A stretch of 64,000 nucleotides of DNA from the NCBI GenBank assembly GCA_035631615.1, contig DASQIK010000044.1:1-64000 (forward strand), given 5' to 3'. Each line of letters begins with the position of its first letter. Position 1 is the stretch's first letter. The translations under genes and the position numbers were made by a program. The stretch is from UBA5189 sp035631615. Lineage in GTDB: Bacteria; Chloroflexota; Limnocylindria; Limnocylindrales; CSP1-4. Under the pieces are notes generated by a model. That model was not told the origin of the DNA. It did not search any database and saw only the letters and a list, made by a program, of their open reading frames with translations. Shown piece after piece: positions 1 to 7,935 of the stretch.

Positions 1-1
1 G

Positions 2-856
2 GGGCGGCGGCGCATCTTCTGGACCCTGTACGTGCCGCCGATGGCGACGCTCGTGCTCCTGGTGGTGATTCCGCTCCTGCTGATGGCCGTGTTCAGCTTC
101 CGGCCGGACTTGAACGGCAACCTCCTCGGGCCGTTCCAGCCGACGCTGAAGAACTACTCCCTTATCGCCGGCGCCGGTGTGTATTTCCAGTTGCTTCTCA
201 CCTCGATGCTCATGGCCGCGATCATCGCCGCGGCCGGGACGCTCCTGGCCTACCCCGTGGCGTACTTCCTCGCGTTCCGCGCAGGGCCGCGCGCCAGCAC
301 GTACCTGCTCCTCCTCCTGCTGCCGTTCTGGACCAGCTACCTCCTCCGGGTCATGGCCTGGAAGCTGATGCTCGGCGAGCAGGGCGTGATCAACTCGGTG
401 CTGCTGTCCATGGGCGCGATCACGGAGCCGCTGTCCGCGCTGCTCTACAACAAGGGCGCGGTCGTGGTCACCCTGATCTATGTCTGGATCCCGTTCGCGG
501 CACTCCCGATCCTTGCCTCGCTGCAGCGGATCGACCCGGCGCTCCTCGACGCTGGCGCGGACCTGTACGCGCGACCGTCGGAGCAGATCCGGCGGATCGT
601 CGTACCGATGAGCCTGCCAGGCATCGTGGCGGCGTTCTTCCTGGTCTTCATCCCGACGGTCGGCGAGTATGTGACGCCGCTCCTCGTCGGCGGGACCAGC
701 GGAACGATGTTCGGCAACGCCATCCAGGACTTCTTCACGAAGGCCGCCAACTGGCCGCTCGGGTCCGCGCTGTCGATGGTCATGTTCATCACGACGATCG
801 TGTTCGCCGGAGTCGCGCTCCGCGTGATCAACGTGCGCCGGATCCTGCCCACGTGA
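2..856 (+). CDS. ABC transporter permease, PotB-like (5' end cut by window)
   Basis: Inner-membrane permease of a polyamine/opine-type ABC importer. About six hydrophobic segments are visible. The cytoplasmic EAA loop, which contacts the ATPase, reads DAGADLYARPSEQIRRIVVP near residue 180. The frame stays open to the window edge, and the residues before the first possible GTG (position 32) include a basic GRRR run followed by a hydrophobic helix, as expected for a cytoplasmic N-terminus, so the true start probably lies upstream. The stop overlaps the next permease by 4 bases, so the two are co-translated. The ATPase and binding protein must lie outside the window. The substrate cannot be read from the permease. 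Confidence 0.88.
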   Translation, partial: GRRRIFWTLYVPPMATLVLLVVIPLLLMAVFSFRPDLNGNLLGPFQPTLKNYSLIAGAGVYFQLLLTSMLMAAIIAAAGTLLAYPVAYFLAFRAGPRASTYLLLLLLPFWTSYLLRVMAWKLMLGEQGVINSVLLSMGAITEPLSALLYNKGAVVVTLIYVWIPFAALPILASLQRIDPALLDAGADLYARPSEQIRRIVVPMSLPGIVAAFFLVFIPTVGEYVTPLLVGGTSGTMFGNAIQDFFTKAANWPLGSALSMVMFITTIVFAGVALRVINVRRILPT

Positions 857-1671
857 CGGCGACCGCGCCGTCGGTCAAGGCTCGCCCGCTGCAGGGCCCG
901 CCCCGGCGGCTGCCGTTCCTCCGCACCTACTACTGGATCCTGGTCGCGCTCCTGTTCCTGCCGATCGGCCTGCTGTTCATCTTCTCGTTCAACGACAGCC
1001 ACATCCTTGCGCTGCCGCTCACCGGCTTCACCCTGGCGTGGTACCAGCGCCTGTTCGACACGCCGGCACTCCTCCGTGCGGCGGGCGCCAGCCTTGCGGT
1101 CGCGTTCGCAAGCAGCCTCGTGGCCACTGCCCTCGGCACGATGGTCGCGCTCCTCATCTCGCGGTTCACGTTCCGATTCAAGGGGGCGCTCATCGGGCTC
1201 AGCGTGCTGCCGCTGATCGTGCCCTTCGTCGTGCTGGCGGTCGCGTTGCTGATCCTGTTCCGGGCGGTGGGGATCGAACTCTCGCTGGTCACGGTCGGGG
1301 TCGCGCACGCGATCGTCGCGCTGCCGTACACGCTCCTCATCGTCCTCACCCGGCTCGTGGGATTCGAGCGCAATGTCGAGGACGCGGCGGCCGACCTCGG
1401 GGCAACTTACCCGACGACGCTCCGGCTCGTCGTCCTGCCGATTGTCGCGCCGGCGATCGTCGCCGCTTGGCTCACGGCCTTCACCGTCTCGTTCGACGAG
1501 TTCGCGCTCGCGAACTTCCTCGCCGGCCGGCAGCCGACGTTCCCGGTGTATCTCTTCGGCCAGCTTCGGTTCACGCAGTCGCTCCCGGTCCTGATCGCCG
1601 CAGCGGTGCTGCTCATGGTCGGGACGATCCTCCTCGTGCTCCTGTCGGAGCGCATCCGCCGGATCCGCTGA
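853..1671 (+). CDS. ABC transporter permease, PotC-like
   Basis: Second permease of the importer (272 aa). It begins with GTG inside the stop of the upstream permease (GTGA overlap). It has about six membrane helices and the EAA-type loop DAAADLGATYPTTLRLVVLP around residue 180. The size and order (B then C) match PotBC-family systems for spermidine/putrescine and related cations or opines. The adjacent remnant and GlcG-like gene suggest an uptake-and-use locus that has partly decayed, but the substrate is not visible. Confidence 0.9.
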   Translation: MTATAPSVKARPLQGPPRRLPFLRTYYWILVALLFLPIGLLFIFSFNDSHILALPLTGFTLAWYQRLFDTPALLRAAGASLAVAFASSLVATALGTMVALLISRFTFRFKGALIGLSVLPLIVPFVVLAVALLILFRAVGIELSLVTVGVAHAIVALPYTLLIVLTRLVGFERNVEDAAADLGATYPTTLRLVVLPIVAPAIVAAWLTAFTVSFDEFALANFLAGRQPTFPVYLFGQLRFTQSLPVLIAAAVLLMVGTILLVLLSERIRRIR

Positions 1672-1712
1672 ACCCGGTGCCGGGTCAGCGCCACGGGGCA
1701 CAATCGATCCTG

Positions 1713-1961
1713 ATGCCCACCGACGCTGATCGACCGTTCCCCGAGGCGGCGGGTCACGCCTGCAACCAGGTCTGGGGGTGCGACCCTGCCGTCCCGATCG
1801 AGCGCGGCTCCGGCATCAACGGCCAGTCGGTCTTCGTCCACGGGCCAGCGGAGGTGGTGATCGCCAAGCTGTCGACCTGGCCCGTCGCCTGGGACGACCG
1901 AATCGCCGAGCGGACGCCGAGCGGATTCCTTGCCCTCGCCCAGGAGGTGGCTCGTGGCTGA
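1713..1961 (+). pseudogene. C-terminal remnant of a serine beta-lactamase-like hydrolase (EstB/NylB type)
   Basis: An 82-codon open frame opening with ATG at 1713. The segment GSGINGQSVFVH followed by EVVIAKLSTWP resembles the last conserved strand pair of class-C beta-lactamase-like amide hydrolases such as 6-aminohexanoate-dimer hydrolase, where G-I-H-G-Q precedes V-V-I-V-K. The catalytic SxxK and YxN parts and about 250 upstream residues are absent; potC ends only 41 bases before. Its stop overlaps the next gene start by 8 bases, so it may persist as a translational lead-in. The family match is from memory of the motif; a small real protein is possible but less likely. Confidence 0.55.
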
Positions 1962-2445
1962 GACGACGGACACGGCGGGCGGCGCGCGACGCTTCCCGCT
2001 CGACAACGTCGATTCGTTCCGCGGTCCAACCGCCTCGCAGGCGGCCGGCCTCACCCTCGGCGCCGCCAAGGCAATGATGAAGGCCGCGATGGCCGAGGGC
2101 CGCCGGCTCGGCGTCGCCTTGTCCGTCGCGGTGGTCGACCAGGGCGGCCAGCTCGTGGCGTTCGAGCGCATGGATGCCGCGGATCTCGTGACCATCGGGC
2201 TGGCGCAGGACAAGGCGTGGACCGCGCTCATGAACCGCATGCCGACGCGCGACCTCGCCCCCCTCGTCCAGCCCGGCGCCGAGTTCTACGGCTATGCGTC
2301 GATCGGTCGCGGCCGCACGATCGTGTTCGCCGGCGGCGTGCCACTCCTGCGCGACGGGGTCCTCGTCGGTGGCGTTGGAGTGAGCGGCGGCAGCCTCGAG
2401 GAGGACCAGGCGGCGGCCGACGCCGCGGTCGCCGCCTTCGGCTGA
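1954..2445 (+). CDS. GlcG/HbpS family (DUF336) protein
   Basis: 163 aa, starting at GTG 1954, six bases after a strong AGGAGG (1942-1947). The frame is open further upstream but without a better ribosome site. The pattern fits the GlcG/HbpS family: an N-terminal helix with LGAAKAMMKAAMAEG, then LSVAVVDQGGQLVAFERMD, then the glycine-rich C-terminal GGVPLLRDGVLVGGVGVSGG. Members bind haem or small organic ligands, or sit in glycolate/propanediol loci as accessory proteins; no catalytic residues are assigned. It overlaps the hydrolase remnant and follows the ABC importer in the same direction, so it is probably the end of that operon. Confidence 0.85.
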   Translation: MAETTDTAGGARRFPLDNVDSFRGPTASQAAGLTLGAAKAMMKAAMAEGRRLGVALSVAVVDQGGQLVAFERMDAADLVTIGLAQDKAWTALMNRMPTRDLAPLVQPGAEFYGYASIGRGRTIVFAGGVPLLRDGVLVGGVGVSGGSLEEDQAAADAAVAAFG

Positions 2446-2859
2446 AGTCCCGGCGCGGGGCCGCATCGTGCCAGAAGGTCCAGTAAAGCTAGATTAGGTC
2501 ACGATGTCGGTCTGATCTCGAGGTGGCCACGCGCGACCGGCCCGGCCATTCCTGCCAGATCCTCCGCTGGCGACAGGATCGGCAGGATTCAGGCACTTGG
2601 CTCGAGCCGAGCTCCAATCAGGTTGGAATCTGGCAAGAATCGCGGCGCATTCGCCGCCAGATGTCGCTTCACGCAGCACGAGGCGAGGATCGACGGCGGC
2701 AATGGGTCACGGTTGTGCGTACACCCAGCGGCCCGTCCCGCCAGATGCAGCGTTGGTGACGCGTCTGGCACGAAGCAGGCCCTCTCGGCCTGTCCCGCGC
2801 TGCCGGAGCCGGCGTCTGGCAGGAAGGGAGCCCACGTGACTCGGAGTCCGCGCCGGCCG
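2446..2859. repeat. Gene-free stretch with six GCCAGA/TCTGGC cores and several hairpins
   Basis: No credible gene is present. The core GCCAGA or its complement TCTGGC occurs at 2554, 2630, 2656, 2740, 2764 and 2815. Three pairings are visible: 2552-2563 with 2575-2585 (CTGCCAGATCCT against AGGATCGGCAG, one bulged A); 2628-2634 with 2656-2662 (ATCTGGC/GCCAGAT enclosing GGCG/CGCC); and 2740-2745 with 2764-2769. The last two TCTGGC copies share a longer context (GCGTCTGGCA, one base, GAAG). This could be a structured RNA, a decayed palindromic repeat element or clustered protein sites. The 11-mer GCCAGATCCTC recurs in the gene-free stretch near 34592. Confidence 0.5.
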
Positions 2860-4086
2860 TTACGCGGCGGGAACGGCCTCGGGCATGCGAATGCCGGCGT
2901 CGGAAGCGAGGGCCTCGGCTTTGTCGGTGCGCTCCCACGGCAGGTTGAGGTCGAGCCGGCCGAAGTGGCCGTACGCGGCGGTCTGCTTGTAGATCGGCCG
3001 GCGCAGGTCCAGGTCGCGGATGATCGAGGCCGGGCGCAGGTCGAAGTGCTCCTTGATCAGCCCGAGGATGCGCTCGTCGGCGATCTTGCCGGTCCCGAAC
3101 GTCTCGATCGACATCGACAGCGGCCGCGCGATCCCGATCGCGTAGGCAATCTCGAGCTCGAACCGGTCGGCGAGGCCGGCCGCGACGACGTTCTTCGCCA
3201 CCCACCGTGCCGCGTACGCGCCGGATCGGTCGACCTTGGTCGGGTCCTTGCCGGAGAAGGCACCCCCGCCGTGGCGAGCCATGCCGCCATACGAGTCGAC
3301 GATGATCTTTCGGCCGGTCACGCCGGCGTCGCCCATCGGGCCGCCGACCACGAATCGCCCGGTCGGGTTGACGTGCATGATCGGAGCGTTCGTCCGCAGC
3401 TCGCTTGGGATCGACTGCATGATGACGGCCTCCTTGAGGTCGTCCTCGAGCCGGTCCATGTCGACCTCGGGATCGTGCTGCGCCGAGACGACCACGGTTC
3501 GAACGCGAACCGGGGCGCCGTGGGCGTACTCGACCGTGACCTGGGTCTTCCCGTCGGGCCGCAGGTACGGCAGCGAGCCGGACTTGCGCGTCTCGGCGAG
3601 CCGGCGCGCCATTCGATGTGCGAGGGCGATCGGCATCGGCATCAGCTCGGGTGTCTCGCGGCAGGCGAACCCGAACATCATCCCCTGGTCGCCGGCGCCG
3701 AGCTCGTCGGTGTCGACGTCGCCGCCTCGGACCTCGAGCGCCGCGTTCACGCCCCGCGCGATGTCCGGCGACTGCTCCTTGATCGAGATGAGGGTGCCGC
3801 ACGTGTCCGCGTCGAAGCCGTAGTCGCTGCGCGTGTAGCCGATCTCGCGGACGGTGTCGCGGACCACCTGCTGGAAGTCGACGTAGGTCGTCGTGGTGAT
3901 CTCGCCGATGACCACCACGAGGCCCGTCGTGGTCGCGGTCTCGCAGGCCACGCGTGCCTGCGGGTCGTCCTTGATGATCGCGTCGAGGATGGCGTCGCTG
4001 ACCTGGTCACACAGCTTGTCCGGGTGGCCCTCGGTGACCGATTCGGACGTGAACAGGTACTCGGGCGCGTCGACGATGCTGGTCAA
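2860..4086 (-). CDS. metK: S-adenosylmethionine synthetase
   Basis: Makes SAM from methionine and ATP in the cytosol. The 408-aa product has the family hallmarks in order: FTSESVTEGHPDKLCDQVSD at the N-terminus (ATP/Mg site), GAGDQGMMFGFAC around residue 125, the methionine-loop region, and GGGAFSGKDPTKVDRS near residue 275. I chose TTG 4086 because it gives the expected short lead before the conserved segment and is preceded by GAGGG; the upstream frame is open but not MetK-like. Divergent from kynU. The other SAM-cycle genes (ahcY, mtnA) lie 9-12 kb away on the same strand. Confidence 0.97.
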   Translation of the reverse strand: MTSIVDAPEYLFTSESVTEGHPDKLCDQVSDAILDAIIKDDPQARVACETATTTGLVVVIGEITTTTYVDFQQVVRDTVREIGYTRSDYGFDADTCGTLISIKEQSPDIARGVNAALEVRGGDVDTDELGAGDQGMMFGFACRETPELMPMPIALAHRMARRLAETRKSGSLPYLRPDGKTQVTVEYAHGAPVRVRTVVVSAQHDPEVDMDRLEDDLKEAVIMQSIPSELRTNAPIMHVNPTGRFVVGGPMGDAGVTGRKIIVDSYGGMARHGGGAFSGKDPTKVDRSGAYAARWVAKNVVAAGLADRFELEIAYAIGIARPLSMSIETFGTGKIADERILGLIKEHFDLRPASIIRDLDLRRPIYKQTAAYGHFGRLDLNLPWERTDKAEALASDAGIRMPEAVPAA

Positions 4087-4412
4087 GGATCCCTCGCTGC
4101 AACTTGGCTTCGAACTCGCTCGGAGGGTATCACCGGGTCCGTGCCAGTTCGGCTGGCATCGGCCGCCGGGAGCGCCCGCGGCCAATCTTGGCCACTTCGA
4201 CACCCACGGTCGGTCAGGGAACTTCAGGGCACCGAATCGCCCGCCCGACACCGGATCATGGGCTCCGCCGTGCACAAACCTTGCCACGGTGGGCGTGTAT
4301 GGCCGCCGTTGCGCGCTCCGCACCCGCCCAACCGTCCACCAGTGACGAAGTGGCCACCTTCGCCCATGCTCGCGGGCAGTGAGATGCACAGCGCCCCGCG
4401 TACGCTGGCGCC
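4087..4412. promoter_or_regulatory. metK/kynU divergent control region with palindromes
   Basis: No gene is seen. On the metK side there is a short hairpin, TGCCAG-ttcgg-CTGGCA (4142-4158), and a perfect 14-base palindrome, GGCCAAtcTTGGCC (4180-4193). The palindrome runs into a 30-base dispersed repeat (4187-4216) that recurs at 31468-31497. For kynU, TACGCT at 4401-4406 sits 6 bases before the ATG, a leaderless arrangement. I could not match the metK leader to a known SAM riboswitch consensus. The palindrome is a better candidate for a protein operator than for an RNA. Confidence 0.45.
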
Positions 4413-5630
4413 ATGCTGCCGGACGCCACCGCCCGATTCGAGCCCGCTCCGCTCGACGCGGCCGACCCGCTCGCGTCGTTTCGCGACCGATTCGTGCCGA
4501 TGGAGCCCGACGTCATCTACCTGGATGGCAACTCGCTGGGCCGGCCGACGGAGGCGGCCATCGAGCGGGTGAAGGACGTCGCTGCGACCTGGTCGACGCG
4601 GCTGATCCGCGGCTGGGAGGACGGCTGGCTCGAGCTCCCAATGGTCGTCGGCGACATCCTCGCGAAGGGCGTGCTGGGCGCCCAGCCGGGCGAGGTCGCC
4701 GTCACCGATTCGACGACCGTGAACCTCTACCGCCTCGCCGTCGCTGCACTCGACGCCCGGCCGGGCCGGCGGACCGTGGTCGTCGAGCGCTCGGAGTTCC
4801 CGACGGATCGGTACATCGTCGAGGGCCTGGCTCGCGAGCGCGACCTCGAGATCCGCTGGCTCGATGGTGACCCGGTCGAAGGCCTGACGATGGACGACAT
4901 CACCGCGACGTTCGGCGCCGATACGGCGTTGCTGATCCTGTCGGCGGTCAACTACCGATCGGCGGCGATCGTCGACATCGGGGCCGTCACCGAGGCGGCG
5001 CGGGCGGCCGGCGCCCTCGTCCTCTGGGACCTGTCGCACGCCGGGGGCTCGATCCCGGTCGAGCTGACCGCGAACGGCGTCGACCTCGCGGTCGGCTGCA
5101 CCTACAAGTACCTCAACGGCGGCCCGGGCGCGCCAGCGTTCCTGTTCGTCCGGCGCGAGCTCCAGGACGAGCTCCGCCCGCCGATTCAGGGCTGGTTCGC
5201 GCAAGCCCGCCAGTTCGAGATGGGCCCGAGGTTCGAGCGCCGCGCCGGCATCGCCGGCTGGCTCGTTGGGACGCCGGGGATCATCGCGCTGACGGCCGCC
5301 CAGGCCGGCATCGAGCTCACCGCCGAGGCCGGCATCGAGGCGATTCGCGCCAAGGGCATCGCCCTCACCGAGTACGCGATCGACCTGGTCGACGCATGGC
5401 TCGCGCCGCTCGGCTGCTCACCCGGGTCGCCGCGCGACGCCGCCCGCCGCGGCGCCCACATCGCGATCCGCCACCCCGACGCTCGCCGCCTCACGCGGGA
5501 GCTGATCGACCGGAACGTCCTGCCGGACTTCCGGGCCCCCGACTCCATCCGCATCGGCCTCTCGCCGCTCACGACATCGTTCGCGGACGTTCATCGAGGA
5601 CTCTCGACGCTGCGCGAGCTCATCGTCTGA
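4413..5630 (+). CDS. kynU: Kynureninase
   Basis: PLP enzyme cleaving kynurenine or 3-hydroxykynurenine to anthranilate or hydroxyanthranilate plus alanine (tryptophan catabolism). 405 aa, full family length. Visible signatures: YLDGNSLGRP near residue 36, phosphate-contact TDSTTVN near 98, Asp206 in LWDLSHAGG (pyridine nitrogen) and the Schiff-base Lys232 in CTYKYLNGGPGAP. No other kynurenine-pathway gene is in the window, so it may feed a dispersed pathway. ATG 4413 sits 6 bases after a TACGCT -10 element and has no Shine-Dalgarno, which suggests a leaderless mRNA. Confidence 0.95.
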   Translation: MLPDATARFEPAPLDAADPLASFRDRFVPMEPDVIYLDGNSLGRPTEAAIERVKDVAATWSTRLIRGWEDGWLELPMVVGDILAKGVLGAQPGEVAVTDSTTVNLYRLAVAALDARPGRRTVVVERSEFPTDRYIVEGLARERDLEIRWLDGDPVEGLTMDDITATFGADTALLILSAVNYRSAAIVDIGAVTEAARAAGALVLWDLSHAGGSIPVELTANGVDLAVGCTYKYLNGGPGAPAFLFVRRELQDELRPPIQGWFAQARQFEMGPRFERRAGIAGWLVGTPGIIALTAAQAGIELTAEAGIEAIRAKGIALTEYAIDLVDAWLAPLGCSPGSPRDAARRGAHIAIRHPDARRLTRELIDRNVLPDFRAPDSIRIGLSPLTTSFADVHRGLSTLRELIV

Positions 5631-5750
5631 GATGACGCGTCGCCTTGCTCCGACCCCTCGCGTGGACGACGCGATCCGATGAAGGTTTGAGGTACCGGCC
5701 AGCCGTCTGAGGTCAGTTGCGCTCGTGGCCTCGGGTGGCATCCATCGGGC

Positions 5751-7019
5751 GTGAGGCTTCGCGTCGCGCTGGTCATCTCGATCCTGGTTGCCGCGTGCGA
5801 CAGCTTCGCGGCAGCACCGACGATCACGCCGATCCCAACCCCTGGCCCGACGGCGCCGCAACCGAGCCCGTCTCCCGCGCCGACGGCATCGCCGACCGAG
5901 GCGCCGACCCTCGAGCTCGCGCTGCCACCAACCCCGCCGCCAACCCCGGCGCCCACGCCGACCCCGACGCCGAGACCCTCCCCGAAGCCCACCCCCAGGC
6001 CGACGCCCACGCCGACCCCTGCGCCACCACGCCCCAGCCTGGCCCAGCTCGTCGGGCAGAAGCTGGTCGTGACGATGACCGGCACGACGCCGAGCGCCGA
6101 CTTCCTCGCCCGGATCCGCCGCGGCGAGGTCGGCGGCGTGATCCTGTTCGGCTCGAACATCACCACGCGGGCCGCGCTCATGGCGCTCACGGCGCAGCTC
6201 CAGAGGGCGGCCGGCGACGGCGGTCAGCCGCCGCTGCTGATCGCGACCGATCAGGAGGGCGGTGCGGTCAAGCGGATCCCGTGGGCGCCGCCGACCATGA
6301 CCGTTGCCCAGATGGGCCAGCTCGGATCGGCTGCCACGGCGCGGGACCAGGGGTTCCAGGCGGGTTCCGCGCTGTTCGACCTGGGCATCAACACGGACCT
6401 CGCGCCGGTCGCCGACGTCCCGGCGTCGAACCAGTCGTTCATGTACGTCGCCGGTCGAACCTGGTCGTTCAGCGCGAGCGTGACGGCCACGCTCTCGAGC
6501 GCGTTCGCACGCGGGCTCGAGGTCGCCGACGTGGTCCCCGCGATGAAGCACTTCCCTGGTCTGGGCTTCGCGCTGCAGAACACGGATTCGAGCGTCGTCG
6601 ACATCGCGGCGACGCAGGCGCAGCTGGCACCCGGGCTGGAGCCCTACCTCGAGGCGCTCCGACAGCCCATCCCGATGATCATGCTGTCGAACGCGACCTA
6701 CGACGCCTACGACCCGAACGACGGCGCCGGCTGGTCACGCGCGATCTCGGAGACCCTGCTCCGCGGCCGGCTCGGGTTCAGGGGCGTGACGATCACCGAT
6801 TCGCTCACCGGCACGGCCGCGGCGCGTGGGGTCTCGCCGTCGGACCTCGCGATCCTGGCGGCGCTCGCGGGGACGGACATGATCCTCGTCAGCGGTCCGG
6901 AGTCGACGTCGAGCGGGGCGTACGACGCGCTGCTCGCCGCAGCGCGCGCCGGCACGATCCCACGAGCCACCCTGACCGCCTCCTACGACCGGATCCTCGC
7001 CCTCAAGAAGTTGATCTGA
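5751..7019 (+). CDS. GH3-like (NagZ fold) lipoprotein with altered catalytic loop
   Basis: 422 aa. Signal peptide II with lipobox VAAC (Cys16), so it is predicted to be membrane-anchored outside the cell. Residues 22-95 are a Pro/Thr spacer. A GH3 / beta-N-acetylhexosaminidase domain follows: IATDQEGGAVKRI (164-176), AMKHFPGLG (264-272), and GVTITDSLTG with the expected nucleophile Asp350. In NagZ the acid/base His sits in a KHFPGHGD...DSH loop; here the loop reads KHFPGLG...TDSS, so both histidines are replaced. It may act on other sugars by another acid, or bind glycan without hydrolysis. GTG start; transcribed alone. Confidence 0.8.
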   Translation: MRLRVALVISILVAACDSFAAAPTITPIPTPGPTAPQPSPSPAPTASPTEAPTLELALPPTPPPTPAPTPTPTPRPSPKPTPRPTPTPTPAPPRPSLAQLVGQKLVVTMTGTTPSADFLARIRRGEVGGVILFGSNITTRAALMALTAQLQRAAGDGGQPPLLIATDQEGGAVKRIPWAPPTMTVAQMGQLGSAATARDQGFQAGSALFDLGINTDLAPVADVPASNQSFMYVAGRTWSFSASVTATLSSAFARGLEVADVVPAMKHFPGLGFALQNTDSSVVDIAATQAQLAPGLEPYLEALRQPIPMIMLSNATYDAYDPNDGAGWSRAISETLLRGRLGFRGVTITDSLTGTAAARGVSPSDLAILAALAGTDMILVSGPESTSSGAYDALLAAARAGTIPRATLTASYDRILALKKLI

Positions 7020-7037
7020 CAGACCCCGAAAGAGGGC

Positions 7038-7068
7038 TTGACCTTGCAGTTGCTGCAAGGATTACGCT
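7038..7068 (+). promoter_or_regulatory. MerR-type promoter with 19-bp spacer and operator
   Basis: TTGACC (-35, 7038-7043) and TACGCT (-10, 7063-7068) are 19 bases apart, the over-long spacing that MerR-family activators correct by twisting DNA. The spacer holds the perfect inverted repeat CCTTGCA-gttgc-TGCAAGG (7042-7060). The predicted transcript start falls on the GTG start codon at 7075, so the message should be leaderless and autoregulated. Confidence 0.85.
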
Positions 7069-7074
7069 CCGCTC

Positions 7075-7935
7075 GTGAACATCTCGACCCTGGCCCGGCG
7101 GGCCGGCATCTCGGCCTCAGGCGTTCGTTGGTACGAGGCCGCGGGCATCCTGCCGACGCCCGCTCGAGCCGAGAACGGCTATCGCCAGTACTCCGACGCC
7201 GACCTCGCGCGGCTGACCATGGTCCTCACCCTGCGCCGGCTGGGGCTCGGCCCGGCCGAGGCAGGCCGGCTCGCCGAGCGGTGCTTCGCGGGCGGGGGCC
7301 TCGATGCGGCCCTCCATGCGACGCTCGAGCAACAGCATCGACGCATCGCCCGGCAGCGCGAGGAGCTGGAGCGCCTCGAGCTCGAGCTCGCCGACCTCGA
7401 GCGGACGATGGAGGTCGCCGACCTGAACCGCCGCCGCCCCAGGCTCGCGCCGATCAGCGTGCTGTTCGTCTGCAACGGCAACTCGGCGCGGAGCCAGATC
7501 GCCGAGGCGCTTCTCGGGCACTTCGGCGGCGAGGACTTCGCGCCCGCATCGGGCGGCACGAAGCCCAAGTCGGTCCACCCGATGGCCGTCCAGGTGCTCG
7601 CCGAGATCGGCATCGACTGGCGCGGGAAGCGTGCCAAGCCGGTCACCGAGCTGCTCGACCGGCGCTTCGACTACGTGATCACGCTCTCCAACTCCGCCCG
7701 CGAGGCGTGCCCCACCCTCCCGGGCCCGCATGGGTCGCTCCACTGGCACCTCGAGGACCCCGCTGCCTTCGAGGGTCCGACCGAGGCCTGCCTCGAGGCC
7801 TTCCGCGCCACGCGCACCGAGCTGTCGGTCCGGCTGCGCCCATTCATCGAGATCGCGCGACGCGCCGCGGGACGCCTTCCCGCGATCACCGGCCCCGAAC
7901 CCGGGGCCGCCACGACGTCCACAGGAGACCTGTGA
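7075..7935 (+). CDS. MerR-family regulator fused to a low-molecular-weight phosphatase/arsenate reductase domain
   Basis: 286 aa in two halves. Residues 1-70 are a MerR winged helix (NISTLARRAGISASGVRWYE), followed by a helical dimerisation stretch to about 118. Residues 128-260 are a LMW-PTPase/ArsC fold: P-loop CNGNSAR (Cys133, Arg139), then VITLSNSAREACP, then the HWHLEDPA signature that carries the general-acid Asp. Thioredoxin-type ArsC uses three cysteines; here the first relay cysteine is Ser205 and the second, Cys212, is kept, so the redox route must differ (or the domain is a phosphatase or sensor). It sits behind its own MerR promoter and overlaps the next gene (TGATG). Confidence 0.88.
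   Translation: MNISTLARRAGISASGVRWYEAAGILPTPARAENGYRQYSDADLARLTMVLTLRRLGLGPAEAGRLAERCFAGGGLDAALHATLEQQHRRIARQREELERLELELADLERTMEVADLNRRRPRLAPISVLFVCNGNSARSQIAEALLGHFGGEDFAPASGGTKPKSVHPMAVQVLAEIGIDWRGKRAKPVTELLDRRFDYVITLSNSAREACPTLPGPHGSLHWHLEDPAAFEGPTEACLEAFRATRTELSVRLRPFIEIARRAAGRLPAITGPEPGAATTSTGDL

Noticed and set aside
4087..4260. SAM riboswitch upstream of metK
   Set aside because: There is a short TGCCAG/CTGGCA hairpin, but I could not find the SAM-I, SAM-II or SAM-IV core segments; a covariance-model search would decide.
2623..4572. Long open frame antisense to metK and into kynU
   Set aside because: Same antisense composition; metK is complete and unmistakable on the other strand.
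5815..6035. Tandem DNA repeat
   Set aside because: The CCGACGCC-like periodicity is just a Pro/Thr-coding spacer in the GH3 lipoprotein.
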